From JAWXBM01 sp034440115 (GTDB lineage Bacteria; Pseudomonadota; Gammaproteobacteria; Xanthomonadales; SZUA-36), in NCBI GenBank assembly GCA_034440115.1, contig JAWXBM010000131.1:1-60811 (forward strand): DNA of 60,811 nucleotides, given 5' to 3'. The notes beneath the pieces were generated by a model, which saw only the letters and a program-made list of their open reading frames with translations, made no database searches and had not been told where the DNA came from. The position numbers and the translations under genes are program-made. How positions within the stretch are numbered: the stretch's first letter is position 1; each line of letters begins with the position of its first letter. Positions 1 through 8,770 of this stretch are shown here, in pieces.

Positions 1-183
1 ACCAAGATTGAGCGCTGCACGGTACTGATTTCTCCGCATGTTAACAAAGACGCGCGTGACCAGTATGAAACCCGTACGCACAAGCGACTGATGGACATTG
101 TGGATCCAAACGATAAGACCGTGGATGCACTGATGAAACTGGATTTGGCTGCCGGAGTTGACGTACAGATCAAACTGTACTGA
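1..183 (+). CDS. rpsJ: 30S ribosomal protein S10, C-terminal part
   Basis: The last 60 residues of S10 are present (the family is about 103 long), so the gene enters from the left edge. The block HVNKDARDQYETRTHKR and the ending VDVQIKLY before TGA are diagnostic. S10 lies in the 30S head and, as NusE, pairs with NusB in antitermination. It normally opens the S10 operon; rplC follows 34 nt downstream, and the order from here to rpsQ matches that of E. coli. The promoter and any L4-responsive leader lie outside the window. Confidence 0.96.
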   Translation, partial: TKIERCTVLISPHVNKDARDQYETRTHKRLMDIVDPNDKTVDALMKLDLAAGVDVQIKLY

Positions 184-217
184 TCAACTGGCACTTGGCT
201 GGAAGAAGGCATAAGCA

Positions 218-859
218 ATGAAGATTGGAATAATTGGGCGCAAGCGCGGCATGACACGGGTGTTCACCGAAGAGGGTGACAGCATTCCGGTTACCGTGAT
301 TGAAGCCGGCCCAAATCGCGTTACGCAGGTCAAGACGGAAAAAAACGATGGTTACCGTGCGGTACAGATAACCACTGGAACACGTCGTGCAAGCTTGTTG
401 AACAAGCCAGCTATTGGCAAGTTCGTAGCGGCTGGCGTTGAAGCAGGCGAAGGCCTGTGGGAATTTCGCCTGCCGGAAGGCCAGGGCGATGATGTTACCG
501 CTGGCGCAGAGTTTACCGTCTCCATGTTTAAAGCTGGAGAAAAGGTTGATGTAACGGGCACCAGTAAAGGTAAGGGTTTTGCAGGTGCGGTCAAGCGTCA
601 CAATTTTCGTACCCAGGACGCAACTCACGGTAACTCGGTTTCTCACCGTGCTCCGGGTTCGATTGGACAGAACCAGTCACCAGGTCGCGTATTCAAAGGA
701 AAGAAGATGGCTGGGCACATGGGCGACGAACAAGTCACTACCCAGAATCTTGAAGTTGTACGTGTTGATGCCGAGCGGAACCTGCTGTTGATCAAAGGCG
801 CGGTACCGGGTGCTCCAGGCGGTCACGTGACGGTTCGTCCGTCCGTGAAGGTAAATTGA
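218..859 (+). CDS. rplC: 50S ribosomal protein L3
   Basis: Full-length L3 of 213 residues, close to the usual 209. The start MKIGIIGRKRGMTRVFTEEG and the central GSIGQNQSPGRVFKGKKMAG segment are signatures; Gln151 matches the glutamine that PrmB methylates in E. coli. L3 is an early assembly protein with a long loop reaching toward the peptidyl-transferase centre. It lies second in the S10 operon, with only 10 nt between its stop and the preferred start of rplD. Nothing is unusual. Confidence 0.97.
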   Translation: MKIGIIGRKRGMTRVFTEEGDSIPVTVIEAGPNRVTQVKTEKNDGYRAVQITTGTRRASLLNKPAIGKFVAAGVEAGEGLWEFRLPEGQGDDVTAGAEFTVSMFKAGEKVDVTGTSKGKGFAGAVKRHNFRTQDATHGNSVSHRAPGSIGQNQSPGRVFKGKKMAGHMGDEQVTTQNLEVVRVDAERNLLLIKGAVPGAPGGHVTVRPSVKVN

Positions 860-869
860 GGAGATGACC

Positions 870-1472
870 ATGCAACTCGCAGTAGCCGGTGGCAATGAAA
901 TCAAGGTCTCCGAAGCCACATTTGGGCGTGATTTTTCTGAGGCGTTGGTGCACCAAGTCGTAACCGCATACATGGCGGGCACACGAGCTGGAACCAAGGC
1001 ACAAAAGAATCGTTCAGCGGTATCCGGTGGCGGGAAGAAGCCATGGAAGCAGAAGGGCACTGGTCGCGCACGCGCCGGTACCATCCGTAGCCCAATCTGG
1101 CGTGGTGGTGGTGTTACATTTGCCGCGGTTCCTCGGGACCACTCGCAAAAAGTGAATCGCAAAATGTATCGCGCTGGCATCCAGGCCATTTTGTCTGAAT
1201 TGGTTCGGCAGGATCGTCTGGTGGTAGTACAGTCATTTGAGCTTTCAGGACCCAAGACCAAAGAGTTGATTGAAAAGTTGGCTGGACTCGAATTTTCAAC
1301 GGGTCTGATTGTTACCAACGAAATCGACGAAAACGTATTTTTGGCTTCACGCAATCTGCCAGGTGTTTACGTATTGGATGTTGAAGGTTTGGATCCAGTC
1401 AGCCTGGTAGGTTCTGAAAAAGTAATCATGACTATAGAAGCGGTTGAGAAAGTTCAGGAGTGGCTGGGATGA
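870..1472 (+). CDS. rplD: 50S ribosomal protein L4
   Basis: L4 of 200 residues; the GKKPWKQKGTGRARAGT loop, which lines the exit tunnel, and SPIWRGGGVTFAA are clear. Two ATG codons lie two codons apart, at 864 and 870. The Shine-Dalgarno GAGGAG at 858-863 directly abuts the first but is 6 nt from the second, so ATG 870 (MQLAVAGG) is preferred, as in E. coli where the protein starts at the same alignment position. In E. coli L4 represses its own operon; the target leader is outside the window. Its stop overlaps the rplW start (ATGA). Confidence 0.96.
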   Translation: MQLAVAGGNEIKVSEATFGRDFSEALVHQVVTAYMAGTRAGTKAQKNRSAVSGGGKKPWKQKGTGRARAGTIRSPIWRGGGVTFAAVPRDHSQKVNRKMYRAGIQAILSELVRQDRLVVVQSFELSGPKTKELIEKLAGLEFSTGLIVTNEIDENVFLASRNLPGVYVLDVEGLDPVSLVGSEKVIMTIEAVEKVQEWLG

Positions 1473-1771
1473 GCAACAACAGATTGATGCAGGTCCTGCT
1501 GGCTCCGCGTGTGACCGAAAAAACAACTCGTGTAGGCGAGCAGAGCAACCAGTACGTATTCCGGGTGGTTACGGACGCAGTTAAAGCTGAAGTTCGGGAT
1601 GCGGTAGAGCTGATGTTTGGCGTCAATGTCGAATCCGTTCGCATTGTTAACGTCAAGGGCAAGAGCAAAGCTTTCCGCAACCGCCAGGGTAAGCGTAGCG
1701 ATTGGAAAAAGGCTTACGTACGCGTGCAGGAAGGTCAAGCAATTGACTTTCTCGGCGGCGAATCGGCTTAA
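1469..1771 (+). CDS. rplW: 50S ribosomal protein L23
   Basis: L23 of 100 residues, the usual bacterial size. The LLAPRVTEKTTR start and the FGVNVESVRIVNVKGKSKAF segment identify it. L23 sits at the tunnel exit and docks trigger factor and SRP. ATG 1469 overlaps the rplD stop by 4 nt, which indicates translational coupling; an in-frame GTG at 1460 would lie deeper inside rplD and lacks its own Shine-Dalgarno, so it is rejected. rplB follows after 11 nt. Confidence 0.96.
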   Translation: MSNNRLMQVLLAPRVTEKTTRVGEQSNQYVFRVVTDAVKAEVRDAVELMFGVNVESVRIVNVKGKSKAFRNRQGKRSDWKKAYVRVQEGQAIDFLGGESA

Positions 1772-1782
1772 GGACCAGATTC

Positions 1783-2610
<828 letters not shown>

Positions 2611-2621
2611 CAGGTAAAGCC

Positions 2622-2894
2622 ATGCCACGTTCGATTAAAAAAGGACCATTCATCGATCATCATCTGGCCAAGAAAGTCAGTGATGCCGTTGAAACCAATA
2701 ACAAGCGCCCGATCAAAACCTGGTCGCGTCGTTCCATGATTCTGCCGGATATGGTGGGTCTGACGATCGCGGTCCATAACGGCCGCCAGCACGTGCCCAT
2801 CCTGATCAATGACCAGATGATTGGACACAAGCTGGGTGAATTCGCCGCTACCCGGACTTTCCGGGGGCACTCGGGCGACCGCAAAACCAAGTAG
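2622..2894 (+). CDS. rpsS: 30S ribosomal protein S19
   Basis: S19 of 90 residues, standard size. MPRSIKKGPFIDHHLAKKV and the HNGRQHVPILINDQMIGHKL segment are diagnostic. It binds 16S rRNA in the head with S13. It is spaced 11 nt from both rplB and rplV. Confidence 0.97.
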   Translation: MPRSIKKGPFIDHHLAKKVSDAVETNNKRPIKTWSRRSMILPDMVGLTIAVHNGRQHVPILINDQMIGHKLGEFAATRTFRGHSGDRKTK

Positions 2895-2905
2895 GTAGCA
2901 GCGAT

Positions 2906-3256
2906 ATGCAAGCGAAAGCCATTTTGAGAAATGCCCGTATTTCACCCCAGAAGGTGAGATTGGTAGCAGACCAGGTTCGTGGCATGCCGGTTGAAAAAGC
3001 CGAGCAGTTGCTGGCGTTCAGCCCGAAAAAGGCGGCACACATGGTCAAGAAGGTCTTGCTTTCGGCAGTAGCCAATGCGGAACACAACGACGGCGCGGAC
3101 ATCGACGAGTTGAAGATTGCGATCATCATGGTTGATGAAGGTCCGATTCTGAAACGCGGACGGGCACGAGCGAAAGGACGCGGCGCACGTATTTTCAAGC
3201 GTACCAGCCACATTACGGTGCTGGTCGCAGACAGCAACAACACGGGACAAGCATAA
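2906..3256 (+). CDS. rplV: 50S ribosomal protein L22
   Basis: L22 of 116 residues, against 110 in E. coli. The ISPQKVRLVADQVRG start and the extended beta-hairpin ILKRGRARAKGRGARIFKRT, whose tip lines the exit tunnel, are intact. A short extra tail (DSNNTGQA) follows the usual end. The TAA stop shares its last base with the rpsC ATG (TAATG), so the two are probably translationally coupled. Confidence 0.97.
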   Translation: MQAKAILRNARISPQKVRLVADQVRGMPVEKAEQLLAFSPKKAAHMVKKVLLSAVANAEHNDGADIDELKIAIIMVDEGPILKRGRARAKGRGARIFKRTSHITVLVADSNNTGQA

Positions 3257-3933
3257 TGGGTCAGAAGGTACATCCAATTGGTATCCGACTGGGCATATCG
3301 AAAGACTGGAACTCCACCTGGTTTGCCAATAAAGGCGACTACGCGGAGCTGCTGATTTCAGATCTGGAGGTTCGGGCGTTTTTGCAAAAACGTCTGGCCC
3401 AGGCAGCGGTCAGCCGCATCCAGATTGAACGCCCTGCCAAATCGGCACGAATTACGATCCACACGGCCAGACCAGGAATCGTGATTGGCAAGAAAGGCGA
3501 GGATATCGAAACCCTGCGTCGCGAAGTATCGCAATTGATGGGCGTCCCCACGCACATCACGGTTGCTGAAATTCGCAAACCAGAATTGGATGCACATCTG
3601 GTTGCTGAAGGCATTGCCCAGCAGTTGGAACGCCGCATCATGTTCCGTCGCGCCATGAAGCGAGCAGTAGGTAACACCATGCGTTTAGGCGCATTGGGTA
3701 TCAAAGTTTGTGTTTCTGGTCGTTTGAACGGCGCAGATATCGCACGTAGCGAGTGGTATCGCGAAGGCCAGGTGCCTCTGCATACCCTGCGTGCAGACGT
3801 GGATTACGGGTTTGTCGAAGCAAAGACAACCTACGGAATACTGGGTGTGAAGGTCTGGATCTATAAAGGTGAAGTATTCAACCTTTATGGCGGCGCTTCA
3901 GATGACAAGCGCAACCAGGCGAATGCCGGTTAG
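3256..3933 (+). CDS. rpsC: 30S ribosomal protein S3
   Basis: S3 of 225 residues (E. coli 233). The MGQKVHPIGIRLGI start and the KH-domain segment TARPGIVIGKKGEDIE with its GKKG loop are present, as is the C-terminal EVPLHTL-type region (here QVPLHTLRADVDYG). S3 helps form the mRNA entry site. The start overlaps the rplV stop by one base; rplP follows after 11 nt. Confidence 0.98.
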   Translation: MGQKVHPIGIRLGISKDWNSTWFANKGDYAELLISDLEVRAFLQKRLAQAAVSRIQIERPAKSARITIHTARPGIVIGKKGEDIETLRREVSQLMGVPTHITVAEIRKPELDAHLVAEGIAQQLERRIMFRRAMKRAVGNTMRLGALGIKVCVSGRLNGADIARSEWYREGQVPLHTLRADVDYGFVEAKTTYGILGVKVWIYKGEVFNLYGGASDDKRNQANAG

Positions 3934-3944
3934 GAGATTGAATA

Positions 3945-4358
3945 ATGCTGCAGCCCAAACGTACAAAATTCAGGAAACAGCAAAAAGGTCGTAATCGCGG
4001 CCTAGCCCACGTTGGTAACCGCGTCAGCTTCGGTGAGTTCGGACTGAAAGCGACCACCCACGGTTTTGTCACAGCGCGCCAAATTGAGGCGGCTCGTCGT
4101 GCCATTACCCGCTTTGTAAAACGTGGCGGTAAGTTGTGGATTCGCGTTTTTCCGGATAAGCCTATTACCAAGAAGCCCGTGGAAGTTCGTATGGGTAAAG
4201 GTAAAGGTAACGTTGAATATTGGGTAGCCCCGATTCAGCCTGGTCGTGTGATGTACGAAATTCAGGGCGTGACTGAAGAAGCCGCCCGCGAAGCGTTCCA
4301 GTTGGCATCGGCGAAGCTGTCAGTAAGTACTACATTTGTTAAGAGGTCTGTGCTGTGA
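3945..4358 (+). CDS. rplP: 50S ribosomal protein L16
   Basis: L16 of 137 residues, one more than E. coli. MLQPKRTKFRKQQKGRNRG and PVEVRMGKGKGNVEYWVAPI are signatures; the Arg in EVRMGKGKG is the residue hydroxylated by YcfD in E. coli. L16 organises the A-site tRNA region of the 50S. Its TGA overlaps the start of rpmC. Confidence 0.97.
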   Translation: MLQPKRTKFRKQQKGRNRGLAHVGNRVSFGEFGLKATTHGFVTARQIEAARRAITRFVKRGGKLWIRVFPDKPITKKPVEVRMGKGKGNVEYWVAPIQPGRVMYEIQGVTEEAAREAFQLASAKLSVSTTFVKRSVL

Positions 4359-4561
4359 TGAATGCACAAGATTTGAAAGCCAAGAGCCAGAAGGAGTTGC
4401 GTGAGCAACTATCCGGCCTGCTGCGCGAACAGTTCAGTTTGCGTATGCAGAAAGGTACCGGTCAGTTGACCAAACCGCATGAATTGCGTCGGGTACGTCG
4501 TGATATTGCCAGGGTCAACACCATTCTCAATGAGAAATCCAAAGAAGGTACAGCGGCATGA
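4358..4561 (+). CDS. rpmC: 50S ribosomal protein L29
   Basis: L29 of 67 residues with the typical two-helix content (LREQLSGLLREQFSLRMQKG, then RRVRRDIARVNTILNEK). Two starts are possible: GTG 4355 and ATG 4358. Shine-Dalgarno AAGAGG at 4341-4346 lies 8 nt from the GTG and 11 nt from the ATG, so the choice is not certain; ATG is taken as the stronger codon. It sits beside L23 at the tunnel exit. Its stop overlaps the rpsQ start (ATGA). Confidence 0.94.
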   Translation: MNAQDLKAKSQKELREQLSGLLREQFSLRMQKGTGQLTKPHELRRVRRDIARVNTILNEKSKEGTAA

Positions 4562-4824
4562 GCACCACTGAAGCCCTGCAGGGCAGCAAGGTCGGGCGCG
4601 TTGTCAGCAACAAAGCTGACAAGACTGTGACCATAAAAATTGAGCGGCAGGTCCAGCACCCGCTGTATGGCAAGTACATCAAGCGTTCGTCCAAGATTCA
4701 CGCGCATGATGAGGAAAACAGTTGCAGCCAGGGCGACCTGGTAAAGATCGTCCAGTGCAGACCGGTATCCAAGACCAAAGCATGGCGTGTCGTGGAAATC
4801 TTGGAGCGGGCGCCACCGCCCTAA
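4558..4824 (+). CDS. rpsQ: 30S ribosomal protein S17
   Basis: S17 of 88 residues with the OB-fold core: LQGSKVGRVVSNKADKTVTI, then LYGKYIKRSSKIHAHDEEN, and the CSQGDLVKIVQCRP strand. It is an early 16S-binding protein. It overlaps rpmC by 4 nt and is the last gene of the S10 operon; rplN, first gene of the spc operon, follows after 39 nt. No terminator is visible between them, so the two operons may be read through. Confidence 0.97.
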   Translation: MSTTEALQGSKVGRVVSNKADKTVTIKIERQVQHPLYGKYIKRSSKIHAHDEENSCSQGDLVKIVQCRPVSKTKAWRVVEILERAPPP

Positions 4825-4863
4825 CGAGCCGTGGTTAGCCATTATTAATCGAGGACATTCAAG

Positions 4864-5232
4864 ATGATTCAGATGCAAAGCATGCTGGCAGCAGCAGATA
4901 ACAGTGGCGCCAGACAGGTCATGTGTATCAAGGTGCTGGGTGGTTCCAAGCGTCGCTACGCGCGCATTGGTGACGTGATCAAGGTTACGGTAAAAGACGC
5001 CATTCCACGCGGCAAAGTTAAGAAAGGTGAGGTTTACAACGCGGTGGTTGTTCGCACTCGCTCTGGTGTTCGTCGCGGTGATGGCTCATTGATCCGTTTT
5101 GACGGCAACGCTGCTGTGCTGCTGGATAACAAGAACGAGCCCATCGGTACCCGTATTTTCGGGCCAGTAACCCGCGAGCTGCGTACTGAAAAATTCATGA
5201 AGATTGTCTCGCTTGCCCCTGAAGTGCTTTGA
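4864..5232 (+). CDS. rplN: 50S ribosomal protein L14
   Basis: L14 of 122 residues, identical in length to most bacteria. MIQMQSMLAAADNSGARQVM and the FDGNAAVLLDNKNEPIGTRI segment are diagnostic. It contacts 16S helix 14 to form bridge B8 and binds the silencing factor RsfS. It is first gene of the spc operon; no clear promoter is visible in the 39 nt before it. Confidence 0.98.
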   Translation: MIQMQSMLAAADNSGARQVMCIKVLGGSKRRYARIGDVIKVTVKDAIPRGKVKKGEVYNAVVVRTRSGVRRGDGSLIRFDGNAAVLLDNKNEPIGTRIFGPVTRELRTEKFMKIVSLAPEVL

Positions 5233-5263
5233 GCACTGACAAGCATTCGAGAGGAGCCAGGAA

Positions 5264-5581
5264 ATGAAACGAATTCACAAAGGTGACGAAGTGGTAGTTA
5301 TCGCAGGACGCAGCAAAGGCCAGCGTGGTCATGTATTGCGCGTGCTGAATGACGAACAATTGTTGGTTGAAAACGTGAACATGGTGAAGAAGCATCAAAA
5401 GCCGAATCCCGGCTTGAACCAGGCCGGTGGCATCGTCGAAAAAGAATCGCCGATTCACGTATCTAACGTGCAGGTTTACAACGCCTCATCCGGTAAGGGC
5501 GATCGAGTTAGTTTTAAGCTACTGGATGACGGAAAGAAAGTACGTGTTTTCCGTTCCAACGGCGAAGTTATAGATATTTAG
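5264..5581 (+). CDS. rplX: 50S ribosomal protein L24
   Basis: L24 of 105 residues with an N-terminal KOW motif (residues about 3-30, KGDEVVVIAGRSKGQRGHVL). L24 starts 50S assembly by binding the 5' end of 23S rRNA. A good Shine-Dalgarno (GAGGAG) precedes the ATG. It is followed by an unusually long 114-nt spacer before rplE. Confidence 0.97.
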   Translation: MKRIHKGDEVVVIAGRSKGQRGHVLRVLNDEQLLVENVNMVKKHQKPNPGLNQAGGIVEKESPIHVSNVQVYNASSGKGDRVSFKLLDDGKKVRVFRSNGEVIDI

Positions 5582-5695
5582 TTTTAGATATTTAATCGCT
5601 GCGTTAGCAGGGTTCCAACGGATTCCTGTGACACAGTTTGAATTGTTGAGCTGAAGCACCCTGGTGTTAAGCGCATAAGGACAGGATTGAAGGCA
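5582..5695 (+). other. Long rplX-rplE spacer, candidate S8 control region
   Basis: This 114-nt gap has no reading frame and no obvious terminator. In E. coli the same junction is only some tens of nucleotides long and carries the mRNA site where S8 represses the spc operon. Small complementary segments are visible (for example GCACC with GGTGT near 5656-5668), but I cannot fold the region by hand with confidence. Its placement makes a regulatory role plausible; that is inference. Confidence 0.35.
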
Positions 5696-6238
5696 ATGTC
5701 AAGATTGCAGACATATTACAAAGAAGTCGTTGTTCCACAAATGATGGAGCAGTTTGGCTATGACAACGTGATGCAGGTGCCGCGAGTCACCAAGATCGCG
5801 TTAAACATGGGTGTTGGTGAAGCGGTTACCGACAAAAAAGTCATGGACCGTGCAGTTGGAGATATGACTGCCATATCCGGACAAAAGCCCGTGGTTAAAA
5901 ATGCCCGGAAATCTGTAGCGAGTTTTAAAATTCGTGATGGTTGGCCGGTCGGCTGCAAAGTGACACTGCGTCGTGAACGCATGTATGAATTCCTGGATCG
6001 GTTGGTAAATATCGCCATTCCTCGTATTCGTGACTTCCGTGGTTTGAACCGCAAGTCGTTTGACGGCCGTGGAAATTACAGCATGGGTGTAAAAGAACAG
6101 ATCATGTTCCCGGAAATCGACTACGACAAGATTGATGTCATTCGCGGCCTGGACGTCACCATCGCTACATCTGCGAAGAGTGACTCTGAAGCCTTGGCAT
6201 TGCTACAGGCATTCAACTTTCCGTTCCGCGCGAAATAG
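5696..6238 (+). CDS. rplE: 50S ribosomal protein L5
   Basis: L5 of 180 residues (E. coli 179). MQVPRVTKIALNMGVGEA and the IPRIRDFRGLNRKSFDGRGN segment are clear. It binds 5S rRNA with L18 and contacts P-site tRNA. ATG 5696 (MSRLQTYYKE) matches the E. coli start; a TTG three codons upstream at 5687 has no better Shine-Dalgarno and is rejected. rpsN follows after 13 nt. Confidence 0.97.
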   Translation: MSRLQTYYKEVVVPQMMEQFGYDNVMQVPRVTKIALNMGVGEAVTDKKVMDRAVGDMTAISGQKPVVKNARKSVASFKIRDGWPVGCKVTLRRERMYEFLDRLVNIAIPRIRDFRGLNRKSFDGRGNYSMGVKEQIMFPEIDYDKIDVIRGLDVTIATSAKSDSEALALLQAFNFPFRAK

Positions 6239-6251
6239 TAAAGGATTCAAG

Positions 6252-6557
6252 ATGGCAAAGAAATCAATGTTAAATCGTGAAAAGCGCCGTGCAACTTTGA
6301 TAGCACGTCACGCTACCAAGCGAGCAGAACTGAAAGCGGTAATTACAGATCCGAAGGTCAGTTTTGAAGTGCAACAGGACGCAATGTTTAGTTTGCAGAA
6401 GCTGCCGCGTGATTCCAGTCCGTCACGCAAGCGCAACCGTTGCGCACTATCTGGCCGGCCGCGCGGTTTCTATCGCAAATTCGGCTTAGGCAGAAACAAG
6501 CTTCGCGAAGCGGCCATGCGCGGCGACGTGCCTGGTTTACGCAAGGCCAGTTGGTAA
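6252..6557 (+). CDS. rpsN: 30S ribosomal protein S14 (zinc-free type)
   Basis: S14 of 101 residues, MAKKSMLNREKRRATLIARH to the LREAAMRGDVPGLRKASW end. It belongs to the long form without the CxxC zinc pair: only one Cys, in NRCALSGRPRG, is present. This is the normal form for gammaproteobacteria. A longer reading frame starting inside rplE has no support, and the start at 6252 matches the family. Confidence 0.97.
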   Translation: MAKKSMLNREKRRATLIARHATKRAELKAVITDPKVSFEVQQDAMFSLQKLPRDSSPSRKRNRCALSGRPRGFYRKFGLGRNKLREAAMRGDVPGLRKASW

Positions 6558-6570
6558 AGAGGACAGAACA

Positions 6571-6966
6571 ATGAGCATGAATGATCCCATAGCGGACATG
6601 CTGACCCGGATTCGCAATGCCCAATCCGTGCAGAAGAAAACAGTAGTAATGCCGGCGTCAAAGACGAAAACCGGTATTGCACAAGTGCTGAAAGAAGAAG
6701 GTTATATCGTTGATTTCCGTTCAGTGGAAATTGACGGCAAGCCCGGCATGGAAGTTACCTTGAAGTATTTCCAGGGAAAAGGTGTTATTACCACGATTCA
6801 GCGTATTAGCCGACCTGGACTCAGGAGCTACAAAGGCAAGGAAAACTTGCCCAAGATCCTGAATGGTCTGGGTACCGCCATCGTCAGTACTTCCCGTGGA
6901 ATCATGACGGATTCTTCCGCTCGTGCCGCTGGGCAGGGTGGCGAAATACTGTGCGTCGTCACGTAA
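6571..6966 (+). CDS. rpsH: 30S ribosomal protein S8
   Basis: S8 of 131 residues (E. coli 130). MSMNDPIADMLTRIRNAQ and the end GIMTDSSARAAGQGGEILC are signatures. S8 binds helix 21 of 16S rRNA and in E. coli also represses translation of the spc operon from a site near the L5 start. A second ATG lies at 6577; the MSM start is kept because E. coli begins with the same residues. Confidence 0.97.
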   Translation: MSMNDPIADMLTRIRNAQSVQKKTVVMPASKTKTGIAQVLKEEGYIVDFRSVEIDGKPGMEVTLKYFQGKGVITTIQRISRPGLRSYKGKENLPKILNGLGTAIVSTSRGIMTDSSARAAGQGGEILCVVT

Positions 6967-6976
6967 GGAGATAGGC

Positions 6977-7504
6977 ATGTCACGCGTTGCAAAAGCTCCC
7001 ATCGAAATACCATCTGGTGTGGAACTGAGAATTTTTGACGGTGCAGTAAACGTCAAGGGGCCTAAGGGTTCGCTTGGTTTGCAACTGCATCCATCGATTA
7101 TCCTGGAACAGGAAGACAAGACGATTACGGTTAAATCTGTAGGCGGCTCCAACCTTGCTATGGCGGGTACTTTCCGCTCTTTGGTTAACAACCTGGTGGC
7201 AGGTGTAACAACCGGCTTTGAAAAGAAACTGACGCTGGTTGGTGTTGGTTACCGTGCACAGGTACAGGGCAATACCTTGTCGCTGGCACTGGGTTTTTCT
7301 CATCCGGTTGAGTATGTCGCACCGGAAGGGATAACCATCGAAGCACCCAGCCAAACCGAGATCCTGGTAAAAGGCTGTGATAAGCAGCGAGTTGGCCAAG
7401 TGGCAGCCGAGATCAGGGCATATCGTCCACCCGAGCCTTATAAAGGCAAAGGTGTTCGCTACTCTGATGAAAAGGTTATTCGTAAGGAAGCCAAGAAGGC
7501 TTAA
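6977..7504 (+). CDS. rplF: 50S ribosomal protein L6
   Basis: L6 of 175 residues with two duplicated RNA-binding lobes; MSRVAKAPIEIPSGVEL and the C-terminal RAYRPPEPYKGKGVRY segment identify it. Shine-Dalgarno TAAGGAG at 6964-6970 fixes ATG 6977. It sits near the GTPase-associated centre. A 99-nt non-coding spacer separates it from rplR. Confidence 0.97.
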   Translation: MSRVAKAPIEIPSGVELRIFDGAVNVKGPKGSLGLQLHPSIILEQEDKTITVKSVGGSNLAMAGTFRSLVNNLVAGVTTGFEKKLTLVGVGYRAQVQGNTLSLALGFSHPVEYVAPEGITIEAPSQTEILVKGCDKQRVGQVAAEIRAYRPPEPYKGKGVRYSDEKVIRKEAKKA

Positions 7505-7603
7505 GTTCGGTACCAGAGTTTAGTTGGACCGCTTGCAGACAAGACATTAGGACAGTGATTTCCGGACAACTTTAGTTAGCCGGGCAGATCAAGAGGAACA
7601 ATG

Positions 7604-7960
7604 ATGAATACGAAAAAGTCAGCACGTTTGCGCCGGGCACGTAAGTCCCGCGCACACATCCGCAAACTGGGAGTAGTCAGGCTGACGGTACACCGCAGTG
7701 GCAGGCACATTTATGCGCAGGTCATCAGTGCGGATGGCGGCCAGGTACTTGCTGCAGCGTCTACTTTGCAAACTGATGTTCGCGAAGGACTGAAAGGCAC
7801 CAATAACAAGGGTGCTGCTGAGGCAGTGGGCAAGACGGTTGCGGAAAGAGCAGTTGCAGCCGGTGTAACCGATGTTGCATTCGATCGTTCTGGGTTCCGT
7901 TACCATGGCCGTATCAAGGCTCTGGCAGACGCCGCGCGCGAAAGCGGTTTGAAATTCTGA
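7604..7960 (+). CDS. rplR: 50S ribosomal protein L18
   Basis: L18 of 118 residues (E. coli 117). The basic start KKSARLRRARKSRAHIRKLG and the end FDRSGFRYHGRIKALADAAR are diagnostic for this 5S rRNA-binding protein. Two adjacent ATG codons occur at 7601 and 7604; Shine-Dalgarno AAGAGG at 7591-7596 is 4 and 7 nt away respectively, which favours 7604. Confidence 0.96.
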   Translation: MNTKKSARLRRARKSRAHIRKLGVVRLTVHRSGRHIYAQVISADGGQVLAAASTLQTDVREGLKGTNNKGAAEAVGKTVAERAVAAGVTDVAFDRSGFRYHGRIKALADAARESGLKF

Positions 7961-7999
7961 TAGCGGCCGCTTAAAGGCCGGGCGAAACAGGTAAAGAGT

Positions 8000-8512
8000 A
8001 TGTCTAACATGGATAGAGAAAACGGCGACGGCTTGTTGGAAAAGCTGGTTGCAGTCAATCGGGTTGCCAAGGTGGTCAAGGGTGGCCGCATTTTCGGCTT
8101 CACCGCATTGAGCGTGGTGGGTGATGGAAATGGCAAAGTTGGCTTTGGTTATGGCAAAGCCCGAGAAGTCCCCGTGGCAATTCAAAAGTCCATGGAGAAA
8201 GCTCGACGCAATATGATCAATGTTGATCTGCGCGAAGGCACTTTGTGGCATGCCATCAAGGCTCGCCATTCTGGCTCACGTATCTACATGCAGCCTGCAT
8301 CGGATGGTACCGGCGTTATCGCTGGTGGTGCCATGCGCGCTGTGCTTGAAACTGTGGGTGTACATAACGTGTTGGCCAAGAGTGTCGGTTCAAATAACCC
8401 GATCAACCTGGTAAGGGCGACGATCAAGGGATTGCAGTCCATGCAGAGCCCTGAGTCCATTGCTGCCAAGCGCGGTAAATCGGTTGATGACATTCTGGCT
8501 AAGGTGGGCTGA
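8000..8512 (+). CDS. rpsE: 30S ribosomal protein S5
   Basis: S5 of 170 residues (E. coli 167). The double-stranded-RNA-binding fold segment LEKLVAVNRVAKVVKGGRIF and GDGNGKVGFGYGKAREVPVA are present. S5 acts in mRNA entry, helicase activity and decoding fidelity. It is followed 5 nt later by rpmD, the usual gene order. Confidence 0.98.
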   Translation: MSNMDRENGDGLLEKLVAVNRVAKVVKGGRIFGFTALSVVGDGNGKVGFGYGKAREVPVAIQKSMEKARRNMINVDLREGTLWHAIKARHSGSRIYMQPASDGTGVIAGGAMRAVLETVGVHNVLAKSVGSNNPINLVRATIKGLQSMQSPESIAAKRGKSVDDILAKVG

Positions 8513-8517
8513 TTATC

Positions 8518-8712
8518 ATGGCTGGAAAGAAACGCAAGCAGATAGCAGTAACTTTGGTCCGTTCATATCACGACAAGTTACCCAAGCATCGTGAGTGTAT
8601 ACGCGGCCTGGGGCTGAAAAAAATGCACCAGACGGTTGTGCTCGAAGATACGCCTTCGGTACGCGGCATGGTGAACAAGGTTGAATACCTGGTACGAGTG
8701 GAAGAAGTCTGA
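8518..8712 (+). CDS. rpmD: 50S ribosomal protein L30
   Basis: L30 of 64 residues, slightly longer than the 59 of E. coli because of an N-terminal MAGKKRK extension. ITVTL-type first strand (here IAVTLVRSYHDKLPKHRECI) and EDTPSVRGMVNKVEYLVRVE match the family. Its place between rpsE and rplO is invariant in related bacteria. Confidence 0.96.
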   Translation: MAGKKRKQIAVTLVRSYHDKLPKHRECIRGLGLKKMHQTVVLEDTPSVRGMVNKVEYLVRVEEV

Positions 8713-8770
8713 CATCTGATAAAGGATGTCCGGCTAGCTTCTGCGAACCCGATAAAAGGAAAGTACTCAA

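Noticed and set aside
677..1354. 225-codon open frame on the minus strand across rplC and rplD
   Set aside because: It is antisense to two certain ribosomal genes and resembles no protein.
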